Assembly: GCA_002862095.1 (NCBI GenBank)
Contig: PHSQ01000004.1
Span: 120,261 to 184,260, forward strand
Reading direction: 5' to 3'
Origin: Methylocystis sp. KS32
Lineage (GTDB): Bacteria > Pseudomonadota > Alphaproteobacteria > Rhizobiales > Beijerinckiaceae
Length of the DNA: 64,000 nt
The notes under the pieces: generated by a model
Databases searched by the model: none
Told to the model about the DNA's origin: nothing
The model's input: only the letters and a program-made list of their open reading frames with translations
Made by a program: the position numbers and the translations under genes
Shown: piece by piece, positions 28,595-37,644 of the stretch
Layout of the letters: each line of letters starts with the position of its first letter
How positions within the stretch are numbered: the stretch's first letter is position 1

Positions 28595-29175
28595 CCGTTT
28601 TCGGGTTCAATCAGTTTCTCGATGCGCCTGTCCGGCACGAGCCACATCAGCGCGACGAAGGCGTAAAGGCTCATGGCCGCATAGGGCTCCAGGAAAGAAA
28701 CCGCGATTCCGCAAGCGTAAAGCGCTAACGACGCCTTGCTCTTGAGGTCCGCTCCTATGGCCTTCGCAATCCTGGGGTCGAGCGCGCCGGTTCCGATGAG
28801 CGTTCTCGAAAGAATGAAATAGGCGATCGCTGGCAGCAGGAGCGTCGCGCCGTACAAGGCGGCGGGCGCTTGTGCAAAATGGGCTTCGCTGAGCCACGCC
28901 GTGGAAAAAGGAATCAGCGACAGCCAGAACAACAAATGAGTGTTGGCCCATAGTACGGCGCCGTTCACGTGGCGGGTCGCCTGTAGCAAATGATGATGAT
29001 TGTTCCAGTAGATCGCGATATAGGCGAAGCTTAGGGCATAGGCGATGAACGTCGGCGCCAATGGAATTAACGCCCGCCAATCGGGCGAGTGGGGTGCTTT
29101 CAGCTCCAACACCATGATAGTAATGATTATGGCTAGCACGCCATCGCTGAATGCGGTGAGTCTTTCCTTGATCAC
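28585..29175 (-). CDS. TMEM175-family (DUF1211) integral membrane protein
   Basis: The 196-residue protein begins MIKERLTAFSDGVLAIIITI. The FSDGV motif on helix 1 is the filter signature of TMEM175-type potassium channels. About six membrane segments follow, including AYALSFAYIAIYWNNHHHLL, which is typical of bacterial members. The start is a GTG with GGGGAG about six bases upstream. Bacterial TMEM175 proteins form tetrameric K+ leak channels, but physiology is little known. It is convergent with the monooxygenase gene and divergent from mipA. Confidence 0.86.
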   Translation of the reverse strand: MIKERLTAFSDGVLAIIITIMVLELKAPHSPDWRALIPLAPTFIAYALSFAYIAIYWNNHHHLLQATRHVNGAVLWANTHLLFWLSLIPFSTAWLSEAHFAQAPAALYGATLLLPAIAYFILSRTLIGTGALDPRIAKAIGADLKSKASLALYACGIAVSFLEPYAAMSLYAFVALMWLVPDRRIEKLIEPENGQR

Positions 29176-29308
29176 TCGATCTCCCCATATGATTGCTCGA
29201 AATACGTCAGAGGCGACCTGCGGCGCAATCCCCGATAGATGGCCAAGCGCGATTTGCTCTGTTAGGTTGGCTCTCGAATTTTCCTTATTGGTGGGTTAAT
29301 CATCGCGG

Positions 29309-30160
29309 ATGATCGCACGGATTTTCTACTCTCTGGTGGGAGCGTCCGCCATATTGATTGGCGGAACCGCCGCCGCCGCGGACGCGGAAGCCACCGCAAA
29401 TGCCGCCGCTTCCGCAAACAAAACCGACGCCGCCGCCCCGGCGGGGGAGGCGTGGATCGTGACGCTCGGCGGAATCGGGGCCATCGCTCCGAGCTTCCCG
29501 GGGTCCGGCCGGCTACGCGCCTATCCCTTTCCGACCGTCAGCGTGCGGGGGATCGACGAGCCGGAGCATTTTTCGACGCCGGACGATGGCTTTGGCCTTC
29601 CTCTGGTCGACTCCGATGGCGTGCGGATGGGGCCCGTCGCCAACTTCGTGTTCCGCAGAGGCAACCGCGACGGTCTTTTCGGGTTGCATCAGGTCGGTTT
29701 GACCCATGAAATGGGCGGATTCGCCGAATACACGACCTTGGACCATTTTCGCACCCGCGTAGAGTTAAGGCAGGGCATCGACGGTCATGAAGGATTCGTC
29801 GCCGCGCTGGGAGCCGATGTGTTCAACCGCGCAAAGGCGGTGACGTTTTCGCTTGGTCCGCGGTTGAATTTCGGAAACAACGCCTACGCCAACTCCTATT
29901 TTTCCGTCAGCCCCGGAGAGGCGCTGCTGAATGGCCATTTGCAGCCTTATCAGGCCAGTGGCGGATTCACTTCGGCGGGAGGCGTCGCGACCTTGCGCTA
30001 CGATATAACCGACAATTTCAACGCGACGATTTATGGCGGTTTGCAGCGTCTGACCGGGAGCGTCGGCTCCAGCCCAATCCCCAATATGATCGGTTCACGC
30101 GACCAGTTCACCGCGGGACTGTCCCTTAGTCGGTCGTTCGAGGTCCGCAAATTCTGGTGA
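29309..30160 (+). CDS. MipA/OmpV family outer-membrane protein
   Basis: The 283-residue precursor has a signal peptide (LVGASAILIGGTAAAADA) and an Ala-rich linker, then the MipA/OmpV beta-barrel pattern: WIVTLGGIGAIAPSFPGSG, AYPFPTVSVRG, DSDGVRMGPVANFVFRRG, and a C-terminal strand ending SRSFEVRKFW with the terminal aromatic residue expected of outer-membrane proteins. E. coli MipA is a scaffold for murein enzymes; OmpV-like relatives are porin-like. Nothing nearby narrows the role. Confidence 0.85.
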   Translation: MIARIFYSLVGASAILIGGTAAAADAEATANAAASANKTDAAAPAGEAWIVTLGGIGAIAPSFPGSGRLRAYPFPTVSVRGIDEPEHFSTPDDGFGLPLVDSDGVRMGPVANFVFRRGNRDGLFGLHQVGLTHEMGGFAEYTTLDHFRTRVELRQGIDGHEGFVAALGADVFNRAKAVTFSLGPRLNFGNNAYANSYFSVSPGEALLNGHLQPYQASGGFTSAGGVATLRYDITDNFNATIYGGLQRLTGSVGSSPIPNMIGSRDQFTAGLSLSRSFEVRKFW

Positions 30161-30200
30161 TCGCGGACGATGCGCGTCGCGCCAGTTCGTCCGCGAATGA

Positions 30201-30665
30201 TTAGTGGTTCCGCAACTCCTTGAGACAATCGCGCACGTAATCGTGAAGGGCCGCTTTATCCAGCCCCTTCGCTATGCCTTGCTTTGTGCATTCGCGCCGG
30301 GCGCCCCTTTGCGCGCGGCGACCGAAAAAGCAGCGGGTCAGGAAACCCTCCCTCTCGACGCCCTTCAAGCCTCGTTCGTTCGCTTTTTCCTGACAGGCGT
30401 GGCGGAAACGCCGAGCCTCGAACTTCGAAATTCGCGGCAACGGCTCCTTGGACTTCGGCGGCGCCAACTCCGCCGGGCGTGTTTGCGCTTCTGTTTCTTG
30501 CGCGGCGGCGCTCGGGCGTCCCTGAGTCTGATCGTCGGCGGTCGCCGTCCCGCACATCAAAAGGGCCGAAAGCAGTGCGGCGCCTATAAGGATAACAGTT
30601 GCGCCGCCCTGTGTTGCGAGAGAGCCGTTCTCGCTGTCGCCTTGCCGATTCATTGCTAAATCCAT
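30201..30665 (-). CDS. PsiF-related small exported protein
   Basis: This 154-residue protein has one hydrophobic segment near the N-terminus (TVILIGAALLSALLMC) ending TATADDQ, probably a signal peptide. A Pro/Ala/Glu-rich spacer follows. The C-terminal part contains HACQEKANERGLKGVEREGF and a later cysteine, matching the PsiF repeat (C-x-K-A-x-x-R-G-L-K-G-x-x-R-x-x-F). PsiF proteins are small periplasmic proteins of unknown function first seen as phosphate-starvation-induced. The start is uncertain: ATG at 30665 or 30653. A second, shorter PsiF-like gene lies at 35998. Confidence 0.65.
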   Translation of the reverse strand: MDLAMNRQGDSENGSLATQGGATVILIGAALLSALLMCGTATADDQTQGRPSAAAQETEAQTRPAELAPPKSKEPLPRISKFEARRFRHACQEKANERGLKGVEREGFLTRCFFGRRAQRGARRECTKQGIAKGLDKAALHDYVRDCLKELRNH

Positions 30666-31090
30666 CGAGCATCCCTTTTCGAGAATAGCACGACTCTACC
30701 TCATTGGTCGCCAAAGAGTATGCCGCGCGGCGGCCTCCACGGAAAAAATCTTCTTCCAAGCGACGCTATCGGAAAAAAGCCGAGCGCGGACGAAAAACGG
30801 GTCGCGGGCGTCGCCATTAACCGACGACGGCTGCGAATTTTAAGACTTCGGCGCACAAGAACAAATTCGTCGTCTTCCCCGGGGAGTCCGTCGGCTCGCG
30901 GAGCTAACATAAGCTACTGATAATAGGTAATAATTATAAATGTGTGCAATTTTACGCAATTCGGCGTCACAAAATTATACTTACCATCGATTTGCAAAAA
31001 TATGAACGAATTCGCGTAAAATACGGCATAATTACTTTCTCCGATAGCAAACCGTAGCTTCTACTCTTGCCTCATCGAATGGAGGCGAGA
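30666..31090. other. AT-rich intergenic region with an inverted repeat
   Basis: About 425 bp without a convincing gene. Short frames at 30701-30920 on both strands look random. From about 30900 the sequence becomes much more AT-rich than its surroundings. TTTTACGCAATTC near 30950 and GAATTCGCGTAAAA near 31008 are near-perfect inverted repeats with one extra base, about 45 bp apart. Promoters for the BTLCP gene and possibly the PsiF-like gene should lie here. Confidence 0.5.
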
Positions 31091-31714
31091 ATGTTCGGCA
31101 TCATCACAAAGGCGGCTCTGGCTATTGCGCTCGCGGCGACGCTTTTTTTCGCTATCGAAGCCCCAAGCATCGCCGGCTCGGATATCGCTATTTTCGCCTC
31201 CGTAGGCGCCGAAACGAGCGTTCCTTACGGCTGGGTGGAATTTTGCGGCCGCTATCGCGGCGAGTGTCAGGATGACGAGCGCGCTCCTCAGGCGATCGAT
31301 CTCACACCCGCCGCGATGCGGACGATTCAGAAAATAAATACCTGGGTGAACAAGAACATCACCCCCGTCTCCGACATGGATCATTGGGGCGTGGTCGATC
31401 AGTGGGATTATCCCTCCGATGGCAAGGGCGACTGCGAGGATTACGCCTTGCTGAAACGCAAATTGCTCCTGGAAGAAGGTTTTCCGCGTCAGGCTTTGCT
31501 GATGACCGTCGTCAAGGAGGCCAATGGAGACGGTCACGCGATTCTGACGATCAAGACAAACCGCGGCGAGTTCGTGCTCGACAATCTGAGCAGCGAAGTG
31601 AAGTCGTGGACCAAAACGCCCTATCGCTTCGTCAAGCGTCAGTCGGAATTCAATCAGAACGCTTGGGTTTCGATCGGCGTCCCGACCAGCGAACCGCTCT
31701 ACGTGTCGAAATAA
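31091..31714 (+). CDS. Transglutaminase-like cysteine peptidase (BTLCP family)
   Basis: The 207-residue precursor starts with a signal peptide (LAIALAATLFFAIEAPSIAG). The mature part has the BTLCP/DUF920 layout: VPYGWVEFCGRYRGEC, WVNKNITPVSDMDHWG, then the catalytic core GKGDCEDYALLKRKLL with its cysteine, GDGHAILTI with the histidine, and FVLDNLS with the aspartate. In Pseudomonas the relative LapG cleaves a biofilm adhesin, but rhizobial BTLCP proteins are mostly uncharacterised. The ATG at 31091 has GGAGG five bases upstream and is preferred over an earlier TTG. A terminator hairpin follows the gene. Confidence 0.87.
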   Translation: MFGIITKAALAIALAATLFFAIEAPSIAGSDIAIFASVGAETSVPYGWVEFCGRYRGECQDDERAPQAIDLTPAAMRTIQKINTWVNKNITPVSDMDHWGVVDQWDYPSDGKGDCEDYALLKRKLLLEEGFPRQALLMTVVKEANGDGHAILTIKTNRGEFVLDNLSSEVKSWTKTPYRFVKRQSEFNQNAWVSIGVPTSEPLYVSK

Positions 31715-31734
31715 AATCGAACAAATTCCCCCCC

Positions 31735-31764
31735 CTACGGCGGCGCCAAAAGCGCCGCCGTAGG
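31735..31764. terminator. Shared terminator hairpin between convergent genes
   Basis: CCTACGGCGGCGC and GCGCCGCCGTAGG form a 13-bp stem with a CAAAA loop. It lies 20 bp after the BTLCP stop and three bp beyond the stop of the convergent carbonic-anhydrase gene. The T-run is weak on both sides, so termination efficiency is uncertain. Confidence 0.7.
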
Positions 31765-31767
31765 CTT

Positions 31768-32301
31768 TCAGGACTGAATGAGCTCCAATCCTCGCGCGTA
31801 ACGGCGGGCGTTTTCGACATAATGCCTAGCGGACTCGAGATTCCGCTCCGCGGCGTCCTCGCCGAGCGTCCGCGTCACTTTCGCTGGCGTCCCGACAATC
31901 AATGAATTGTCGGGAAACACCTTGTTTTCCGTGACAAGCGCATTTGCTCCGACAAGACAATTGCGACCGATCTTGGCGCCGTTGAGGATCGTTGCGCCCA
32001 TGCCGATGAGGCAATTGTCGCCAATGGCGCAGCCGTGCAGGATAACGCCGTGGCCAACCGTGCAATCGGCGCCGATATCGAGCGGATAACCCATGTCGGT
32101 GTGGAGGATGCAACTCTCCTGAATATTGGTCCTAGCCCCAATCGTGATCCACTCATTGTCTCCGCGAAGCACGCAGCCAAACCATATGTTGGCGTCTTCT
32201 TCCAGCGCCACCCGGCCAATCAATTGAGCGCTCGGCGCGACCCAGTAGCGGCCTGGAGCGGGCAGACGCGGCGGAATTCCGTCGATCTTGTAAAGGGGCA
32301 T
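31768..32301 (-). CDS. Gamma-class carbonic anhydrase family protein
   Basis: The 177-residue protein is a left-handed beta-helix made of hexapeptide repeats (IGRVALEEDANIWFGCVLRG and onwards). It carries the family residues LRGDNEWITIGARTNIQE, ILHTD and VGHGVILHGC, which supply the three zinc histidines, and ends with the usual C-terminal helix. The ATG at 32301 has GGAG eight bases upstream. Some family members hydrate CO2, while others (YrdA/PaaY type) have side roles, so activity is probable but unproven. Confidence 0.88.
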   Translation of the reverse strand: MPLYKIDGIPPRLPAPGRYWVAPSAQLIGRVALEEDANIWFGCVLRGDNEWITIGARTNIQESCILHTDMGYPLDIGADCTVGHGVILHGCAIGDNCLIGMGATILNGAKIGRNCLVGANALVTENKVFPDNSLIVGTPAKVTRTLGEDAAERNLESARHYVENARRYARGLELIQS

Positions 32302-32485
32302 TTTCTTGTCTCCCGATTCGCCCAAAACCTTGCCACTTTCGCGTCGGCGGGCAAAGCCGGATCTCCTCTGTCAACACAATATCCAACAGAGTCATGACGA
32401 TGTGAAATGCGGTATAGGTTGGGACAACGGAAAGAATCAGCGCGCGCGCGACGGTCAAGGCCGGCGGATCCCATGCGGAGGAAAG

Positions 32486-34210
32486 ATGCGAGAGCAGGTG
32501 CGAATGCTTCTGCGCACGGTGGCGCAGGCCGCCGAAGCCGCGGCGTTACGCGCGTCCGCTCCCTATCGGGCGTTGCGGGGATTGCAGATCAAGCCGGCGG
32601 CGCGCTTGCGTATTGCGCCCGAGGATATTCGCACGGCGGACCCAACAGTCGCGGAAGAGATTTATAACGGCTTCTTCTCTTTCGACGGCAAAATCGTCAA
32701 CGCCCGTGGCCGTTCGCCTTTTCTCCTCGATTCGCCTTGCCCCGCCTGGCGACGCTCGCTGACCGGCTTTTCCTGGCTTCGCCATCTCGACGCCTCCGAG
32801 ATGCGAATCGCGGGGGAGAACGCGCGAGCGCTCGTCGGTGAATTCATCGAATTGGAGCCGCTCGGCTTCGGCGATCCGGCCTCGGAATCTGCGGTCGTCG
32901 CAAGACGAATGCTCTCTTTTCTGGCCCATTCGCCGCTTTTGCTCGATGGAGCCGAGCCGGAGTTCTACGAAGGATTCATGGCGGCGTTGACGCGGACGGC
33001 GAAGTTGCTTTCGCAAGCTCTTTCTCGCGGGCGCGCTCTGGCCTGCGACCGCCTGCTATGCGCCGTCGCCTTGCTGGAGTTCTCCATTTGCGCGGACGCC
33101 GATGCGCAAACGCAATCGCGAGCGACCACGCTCTTCCTTCGGGAGTTGGAGCGTCAAATTTTGCCTGACGGCGGTCATATAAGCCGGAACCCGAAAATAA
33201 CTCTCGAATTCTTGCTGGATCTCCTTCCGCTGCGCCAGCTTTTCGCGGCGAGAGGGAGGCGCCCGCCGAAAGCTTTATTAAGCGCGATAGATCGCATGAT
33301 CCCGTTCCTGCGGCTGTTGCAACACGGCGAAGGCTCCCTCGCATTATTCAATGGCATGAAAGCGACGACGGCGGGCAAGCTCGCCACGATCTTCATGCAT
33401 GAAGCGCCCGGCGGACCTCCTCTTGACAGCCCGCAATCCGGTTATCGCCGAATGGAGGCGCATGACGCGCTGGTTCTGGTGGATGTTGGAGGGCCGCCGC
33501 CGGAGGATTTCTCCGGAGGCGCTCACGCCGGCGCCTTGGCCTTCGAATTCTCGCTCGGAGCGGAGCGCGTGGTCGTAAATTGCGGGAGCCCCGCCGTCCA
33601 TTACGAGGCTGCGCGAGCGGCGGCGCGTTTGACCGCAGCCCATTCGACGCTGATTATCGACGATCAATGTTCCAGCAAAATCGCGCCGGGCGCCCATCGA
33701 CGAAAGCGGGGATTAATTGTCGATGGGCCGCGCGACATTCGCGTGGAGCGCCGTCACGCGCGATCCGGTCAGGTTCTCGAAGCGTCTCACGATGGTTACG
33801 CCGGTCGGTTCGGCCTCATCCACAACCGTGCTCTAGCCCTGACCAACGACGGTCGAAAACTGATTGGCGAGGACCGTTTGTCCGAGGCGTCGGCTGGCTT
33901 CGGGGAACGGGTCGCGCCGCGAGCATTCGCGCTGCGTTTCCATCTTCATCCAGGCGTTCGCGCGGAGCAGGCGGAGGGCGCAAAAGTCAGATTGACCCTG
34001 CCCAGCGGCGTCGTGCTGTTGTTCGAGGCGTCGCGTTTCCTCCCAGTAATTGAAGAGAGCATATTTTTCGCCGCCCCGGAAGGTCCCCGCAAAACGGTCC
34101 AAATCGTCGTTTCCGGCCCCCCCTCTGCGGGGATACGCCTACGCTGGACATTCAGGCGGACGGACCATTTTGAGGGGGAAGCGGGGCAGGGCCCGGTTTC
34201 GGCGCCCTGA
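32486..34210 (+). CDS. Heparinase II/III-like family protein
   Basis: This 574-residue protein has an alpha-helical N-terminal half (including FDGKIVNARGRSPFLLDSP and FSWLRHLDAS) and a C-terminal half with QSGYRRMEAHDALVLVDVGG, AGALAFEFSLGAERVVVNCG and AAARLTAAHSTLIIDD. These match the heparinase II/III-like domain, a polysaccharide lyase fold. No signal peptide is visible. Rhizobiales genomes regularly keep this gene just before purH, as here (97 bp). Its true substrate in bacteria without heparin is unknown. The ATG at 32486 follows GGAGG; the frame is open 60 codons further but overlaps the divergent carbonic-anhydrase start. Confidence 0.83.
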   Translation: MREQVRMLLRTVAQAAEAAALRASAPYRALRGLQIKPAARLRIAPEDIRTADPTVAEEIYNGFFSFDGKIVNARGRSPFLLDSPCPAWRRSLTGFSWLRHLDASEMRIAGENARALVGEFIELEPLGFGDPASESAVVARRMLSFLAHSPLLLDGAEPEFYEGFMAALTRTAKLLSQALSRGRALACDRLLCAVALLEFSICADADAQTQSRATTLFLRELERQILPDGGHISRNPKITLEFLLDLLPLRQLFAARGRRPPKALLSAIDRMIPFLRLLQHGEGSLALFNGMKATTAGKLATIFMHEAPGGPPLDSPQSGYRRMEAHDALVLVDVGGPPPEDFSGGAHAGALAFEFSLGAERVVVNCGSPAVHYEAARAAARLTAAHSTLIIDDQCSSKIAPGAHRRKRGLIVDGPRDIRVERRHARSGQVLEASHDGYAGRFGLIHNRALALTNDGRKLIGEDRLSEASAGFGERVAPRAFALRFHLHPGVRAEQAEGAKVRLTLPSGVVLLFEASRFLPVIEESIFFAAPEGPRKTVQIVVSGPPSAGIRLRWTFRRTDHFEGEAGQGPVSAP

Positions 34211-34307
34211 TTTTCGTGATAGGGCCTTTGCTGCGGTCTCCGAGGGCGCGCCACCTGACTCCTCTGGCGGAAGGCGCCCCCCATAAATACAAACCCCAGG
34301 AAGTTGA

Positions 34308-35900
34308 ATGCCCGTCGATCTGCGCCCCGTCGCCCGCGCTTTGCTTTCCGTCTCCGACAAGAATGGACTTGTCGAGTTCGCCCGCGCCCTCGCCACCTTC
34401 GGGGTGGAGTTGGTTTCGACCGGCGGCACGCGCAAGACTCTGGCCGAGGCGGGACTCGCAGTGAAGGACATCGCCGATCTCACCCATTTCCCCGAGATGC
34501 TGGATGGGCGGCTGAAAACCCTGCATCCGAAAGTGCATGGCGGCCTGTTGGCGATTCGCGAAAATCCCGAACACGAAGCCGCCATGCTCGCGCATGACAT
34601 CCGGCCGATCGATTTGCTGGTGGTCAATCTTTACCCGTTCGAGGCGACGCTCGCCAAAGGCGCTCCCTTCGAGGAATGCGTCGAAAACATCGACATCGGC
34701 GGCCCGGCGATGATCCGCGCGGCGTCGAAGAATCATAACGATGTCGCCGTGGTGGTCGATCCGGAAGATTACGCTTCGATCCTCGGCGAACTTGCCGCGA
34801 CTAAGGGCGCGACCACGCTGGCGACGCGAAAAAAGCTCGCGCAAAAGGCCTTCGCCCGCACCGCGGCCTATGACGCCGCGATCTCCAATTGGCTCGCCAG
34901 CGCGCTCGGGGAAGAGACGCCGCCCTGGCGGGCGGTAGGCGGCAAGCTCGCGCAACCGATGCGCTATGGCGAAAATCCTCACCAGACCGCCGCCTTTTAT
35001 GTGACGGGGGAGAAGCGCCCTGGCGTCGCCACGGCTCGTCAGGCGCAGGGCAAACAATTATCCTACAACAACATAAACGACACCGACGCCGCCTTCGAAT
35101 GCGTCGCCGAATTCGATCCCGCGCGCAGGGCCGCCGTCGCCATCGTAAAGCACGCCAATCCATGCGGAGTCGCCGAAGGCGCAACCATCGAGGACGCCTA
35201 TCTTAAGGCGCTGCGCTGCGATCCGGTCTCGGCTTTCGGCGGCATCGTCGCCCTCAATCGACGGCTCGACGCCGCCTCGGCGCGCAGGATTGTCGAGGTG
35301 TTTACGGAAGTCATCATCGCGCCCGACGCCGACGACGAGGCTATCGCGATTGTCGGAGCCAAGAAGAATCTGCGGTTGCTGTTGACGGGCGGGCTTCCCG
35401 ATCCGCGCGCGCCCGGTATGACCTTCCGCTCGGTCTCGGGCGGCTTCCTCGCGCAAAGCCGGGATAACGCCATGGTGGAGGATATGGCGCTGAACATCAT
35501 GACCAAGCGTGCGCCAACGGAAGGGGAACTGGCGGACCTCCAATTCGCCTTCAAGGTGGCGAAGCATGTGAAGTCGAACGCCATTGTGTATGCAAAGGAT
35601 GGCGCGACCGTCGGTATCGGCGCGGGACAGATGTCGCGGGTCGACTCCTCCCGCATCGCCGCGCATAAGGCCGGCGAAGCGGCGCGGGCGGCGGGCCTCG
35701 GCGAAAGCCTCGCCAAAGGCTCGGTTGTGGCCTCGGATGCTTTTTTCCCCTTCCCCGACGGTCTGCTCGCGGCGGCTCATGCCGGCGCGACCGCCGTCAT
35801 TCAGCCGGGGGGATCGGTCAACGACAAGGGCGTGATCGCCGCCGCCGACGAGGCGGGCCTCGCGATGGTTTTCACCGGCGTGCGTCATTTCAGGCATTGA
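34308..35900 (+). CDS. purH: Bifunctional AICAR transformylase / IMP cyclohydrolase
   Basis: PurH performs the last two steps of IMP synthesis. The N-terminal cyclohydrolase domain has [26 protein letters not shown] and [20 protein letters not shown]. The transformylase domain has [44 protein letters not shown] and a C-terminal GVRHFRH. At 530 residues length is normal and all signatures are intact. It follows the heparinase-like gene and is probably read with it. Confidence 0.96.
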   Translation: MPVDLRPVARALLSVSDKNGLVEFARALATFGVELVSTGGTRKTLAEAGLAVKDIADLTHFPEMLDGRLKTLHPKVHGGLLAIRENPEHEAAMLAHDIRPIDLLVVNLYPFEATLAKGAPFEECVENIDIGGPAMIRAASKNHNDVAVVVDPEDYASILGELAATKGATTLATRKKLAQKAFARTAAYDAAISNWLASALGEETPPWRAVGGKLAQPMRYGENPHQTAAFYVTGEKRPGVATARQAQGKQLSYNNINDTDAAFECVAEFDPARRAAVAIVKHANPCGVAEGATIEDAYLKALRCDPVSAFGGIVALNRRLDAASARRIVEVFTEVIIAPDADDEAIAIVGAKKNLRLLLTGGLPDPRAPGMTFRSVSGGFLAQSRDNAMVEDMALNIMTKRAPTEGELADLQFAFKVAKHVKSNAIVYAKDGATVGIGAGQMSRVDSSRIAAHKAGEAARAAGLGESLAKGSVVASDAFFPFPDGLLAAAHAGATAVIQPGGSVNDKGVIAAADEAGLAMVFTGVRHFRH

Positions 35901-35997
35901 GGAGGGACGCCCGCGCACTTCATCCGCCGTTCAGGCGACACCGGATAGAGAAGAGGCGAGGGTGCTTCCACCCTTGAATTTAATCGAGGAACAAAAC

Positions 35998-36234
35998 ATG
36001 CGCTTCAGGATCGTTGTAACAGCTTTGATGGTCGCCGGGCTTCTGGGTTTCACCGGAGCGATGGCGCAAACCCCGGCTCCGGCCCCTGCGGGAGCGGCCG
36101 ACCAGGCCGCCGCGCCGACGGATAAGAAAGCGATTGCCAAGGAATGTTCGGCGCAGGCCGACGCCAAGGGGCTTCACGGCAAGGCGCGCCAGAAATTCCG
36201 TTCGGACTGCAAAAAGGCCGGCGGCAAAATGTAA
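35998..36234 (+). CDS. PsiF family small exported protein
   Basis: The ATG at 35998 has GAGGA seven bases upstream and opens a 78-residue precursor: a signal peptide (VVTALMVAGLLGFTGAMAQ), a Pro/Ala linker, then IAKECSAQADAKGLHGKARQ and KFRSDCKKAGG. Two cysteines bracket the PsiF motif, suggesting one disulfide in the periplasm. Function is unknown; PsiF of E. coli is phosphate-starvation-inducible. A perfect terminator follows six bases after the stop, so it is a single-gene unit. Confidence 0.85.
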   Translation: MRFRIVVTALMVAGLLGFTGAMAQTPAPAPAGAADQAAAPTDKKAIAKECSAQADAKGLHGKARQKFRSDCKKAGGKM

Positions 36235-36240
36235 TGCGAA

Positions 36241-36264
36241 AAGGGCCGGGTTCCGGCCCTTTTT
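36241..36264 (+). terminator. Rho-independent terminator of the psiF-like gene
   Basis: AAGGGCCGG and CCGGCCCTT form a nine-bp stem with a three-base loop, followed by a T-run reaching 36264. Its end touches the stop codon of the convergent D-amino-acid dehydrogenase gene. Confidence 0.88.
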
Positions 36265-37514
36265 CACTCCATGAACCGCTCCGCCCCATAGGGCCTGGGA
36301 TCGGTGAACGGCGTCTCGCCTGTCATCAATTCCGCCAGCAGCCGCCCGCACACGGGGCCGAGCGTGAAGCCGTGATGTTGGTGACCGAAATCGAACCACA
36401 GCCCTTCATGCCGGGGCGCCTTGCCGACGATCGGCAGCATGTCGGGGAAACAGGGCCGGCATCCCATCCACGGTTTGGCGTCCAACCGCTCGCCAAGCGG
36501 GAAAAGCTTACGGGCGGATGGCTCGGTTTGGTCGATCTGAGTCGGTGTCGGCGGCGCTTCGCGCCGGGCGAATTCCGCGCCGCTGGTCAGTCGTATTCCG
36601 CGTGTCATGGGCGCGAGCACATAGCCGTTGTCGGCGTCCAGCACCGGCCGGGCGAGCGTCGCGCCATGCAGCGCCTCGTAATGCATGTGATAGCCGCGCT
36701 TGACCGCCAGCGGAAAATCGTAGCCGAAGGCCCGAAACACGATGTCGGACCAAGGGCCGAGCGCGATGACGAGATCGCGCGTCAAAAGCGGTCCCTCATG
36801 AGTGGCGACGCTCCAGCGCCCGTCGGCCGCCTCCTGTATGCCGTGGGCGTCCCCGGTCAGAAAACGCCCGCCGCGCGAGACGAAAAGATCGGCATAGACC
36901 TGCGCGACGCGACTGGGATCGTCGACCGAAGCCGGATCGAGATAATGCACGCCGCCGACGGCGCCTGCGAGGTGCGGTTCCCGTCGGGCGATCCCGGCGG
37001 CGTCCAGCGTATCGATCTCGAGACCATAGGCGCGGAGCTTCTCGGCGTCCGCCGCGCCGACGTCCATCGTCTTCTGGCTGCGATAGAGCTTGATCCAGCC
37101 GGTTTTGCGCAACATGTCTTTTGCGCCGGCGGCGTCGAGCAGCGTCTCGTGCTCGACAAGGCACCGCTCGATGAGCGGCCGCAGCGCCGCGCTGTTCCTC
37201 GCGACGCGATCAGGCGCGCTCTCGAGGTAATAACGCCATAGCCAAGGCGCCGCGGCGGGTAGGGCGGAGAGGTGATAATGGGCCTCGGGCAGGAGGTTTA
37301 AGGCGTAAAGGAAGAGCTTTTTGGGGTCTCTCGGGAAGAGATAGGGAACGACCGACGCGCGTTCGATCAGCCCCGCGTTGCCGAAGCTGGTTTCAAGTCC
37401 CGCGGCGCCGTGCCGGTCGATCAGAGCGACGTCGCGTCCCCGCGCCTGCAGATGGAGGGCCGCCGAAACGCCGACAATGCCAGCTCCCAGAACCGCGACA
37501 TCCACACCGCTCAT
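36264..37514 (-). CDS. D-amino-acid dehydrogenase-like FAD oxidoreductase
   Basis: This 416-residue DAO-family flavoprotein opens MSGVDVAVLGAGIVGVSAAL, the FAD dinucleotide fold. It then shows ETSFGNAGLIE, GPWSDIVFRAFGYDFPLAVKRGYHMHY and a C-terminal PWMGCRPCFPDMLPIVGKAP with GLWFDFGHQHHGFTLGP. These match DadA-type small-subunit dehydrogenases, which oxidise D-amino acids and pass electrons to quinones. Related amine or sarcosine-type oxidases are alternatives. No alanine racemase or other dad gene adjoins it. Confidence 0.84.
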   Translation of the reverse strand: MSGVDVAVLGAGIVGVSAALHLQARGRDVALIDRHGAAGLETSFGNAGLIERASVVPYLFPRDPKKLFLYALNLLPEAHYHLSALPAAAPWLWRYYLESAPDRVARNSAALRPLIERCLVEHETLLDAAGAKDMLRKTGWIKLYRSQKTMDVGAADAEKLRAYGLEIDTLDAAGIARREPHLAGAVGGVHYLDPASVDDPSRVAQVYADLFVSRGGRFLTGDAHGIQEAADGRWSVATHEGPLLTRDLVIALGPWSDIVFRAFGYDFPLAVKRGYHMHYEALHGATLARPVLDADNGYVLAPMTRGIRLTSGAEFARREAPPTPTQIDQTEPSARKLFPLGERLDAKPWMGCRPCFPDMLPIVGKAPRHEGLWFDFGHQHHGFTLGPVCGRLLAELMTGETPFTDPRPYGAERFME

Positions 37515-37644
37515 AGCTCTCTCCTCGCGAAAGGCGTCTTACGATTATATGGTGTTCGTGCTTGGGCGGCGCCATTAGCTCGTCGCCGGTTTCGATCTTT
37601 TGCGCGCTATCGGTTATTTTTGTCATGAAAAGCGAGTCGCGGGC

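Noticed and set aside
30701..30920. Overlapping 66-69 codon frames on both strands
   Set aside because: No ribosome site, no family resemblance and basic low-quality composition.
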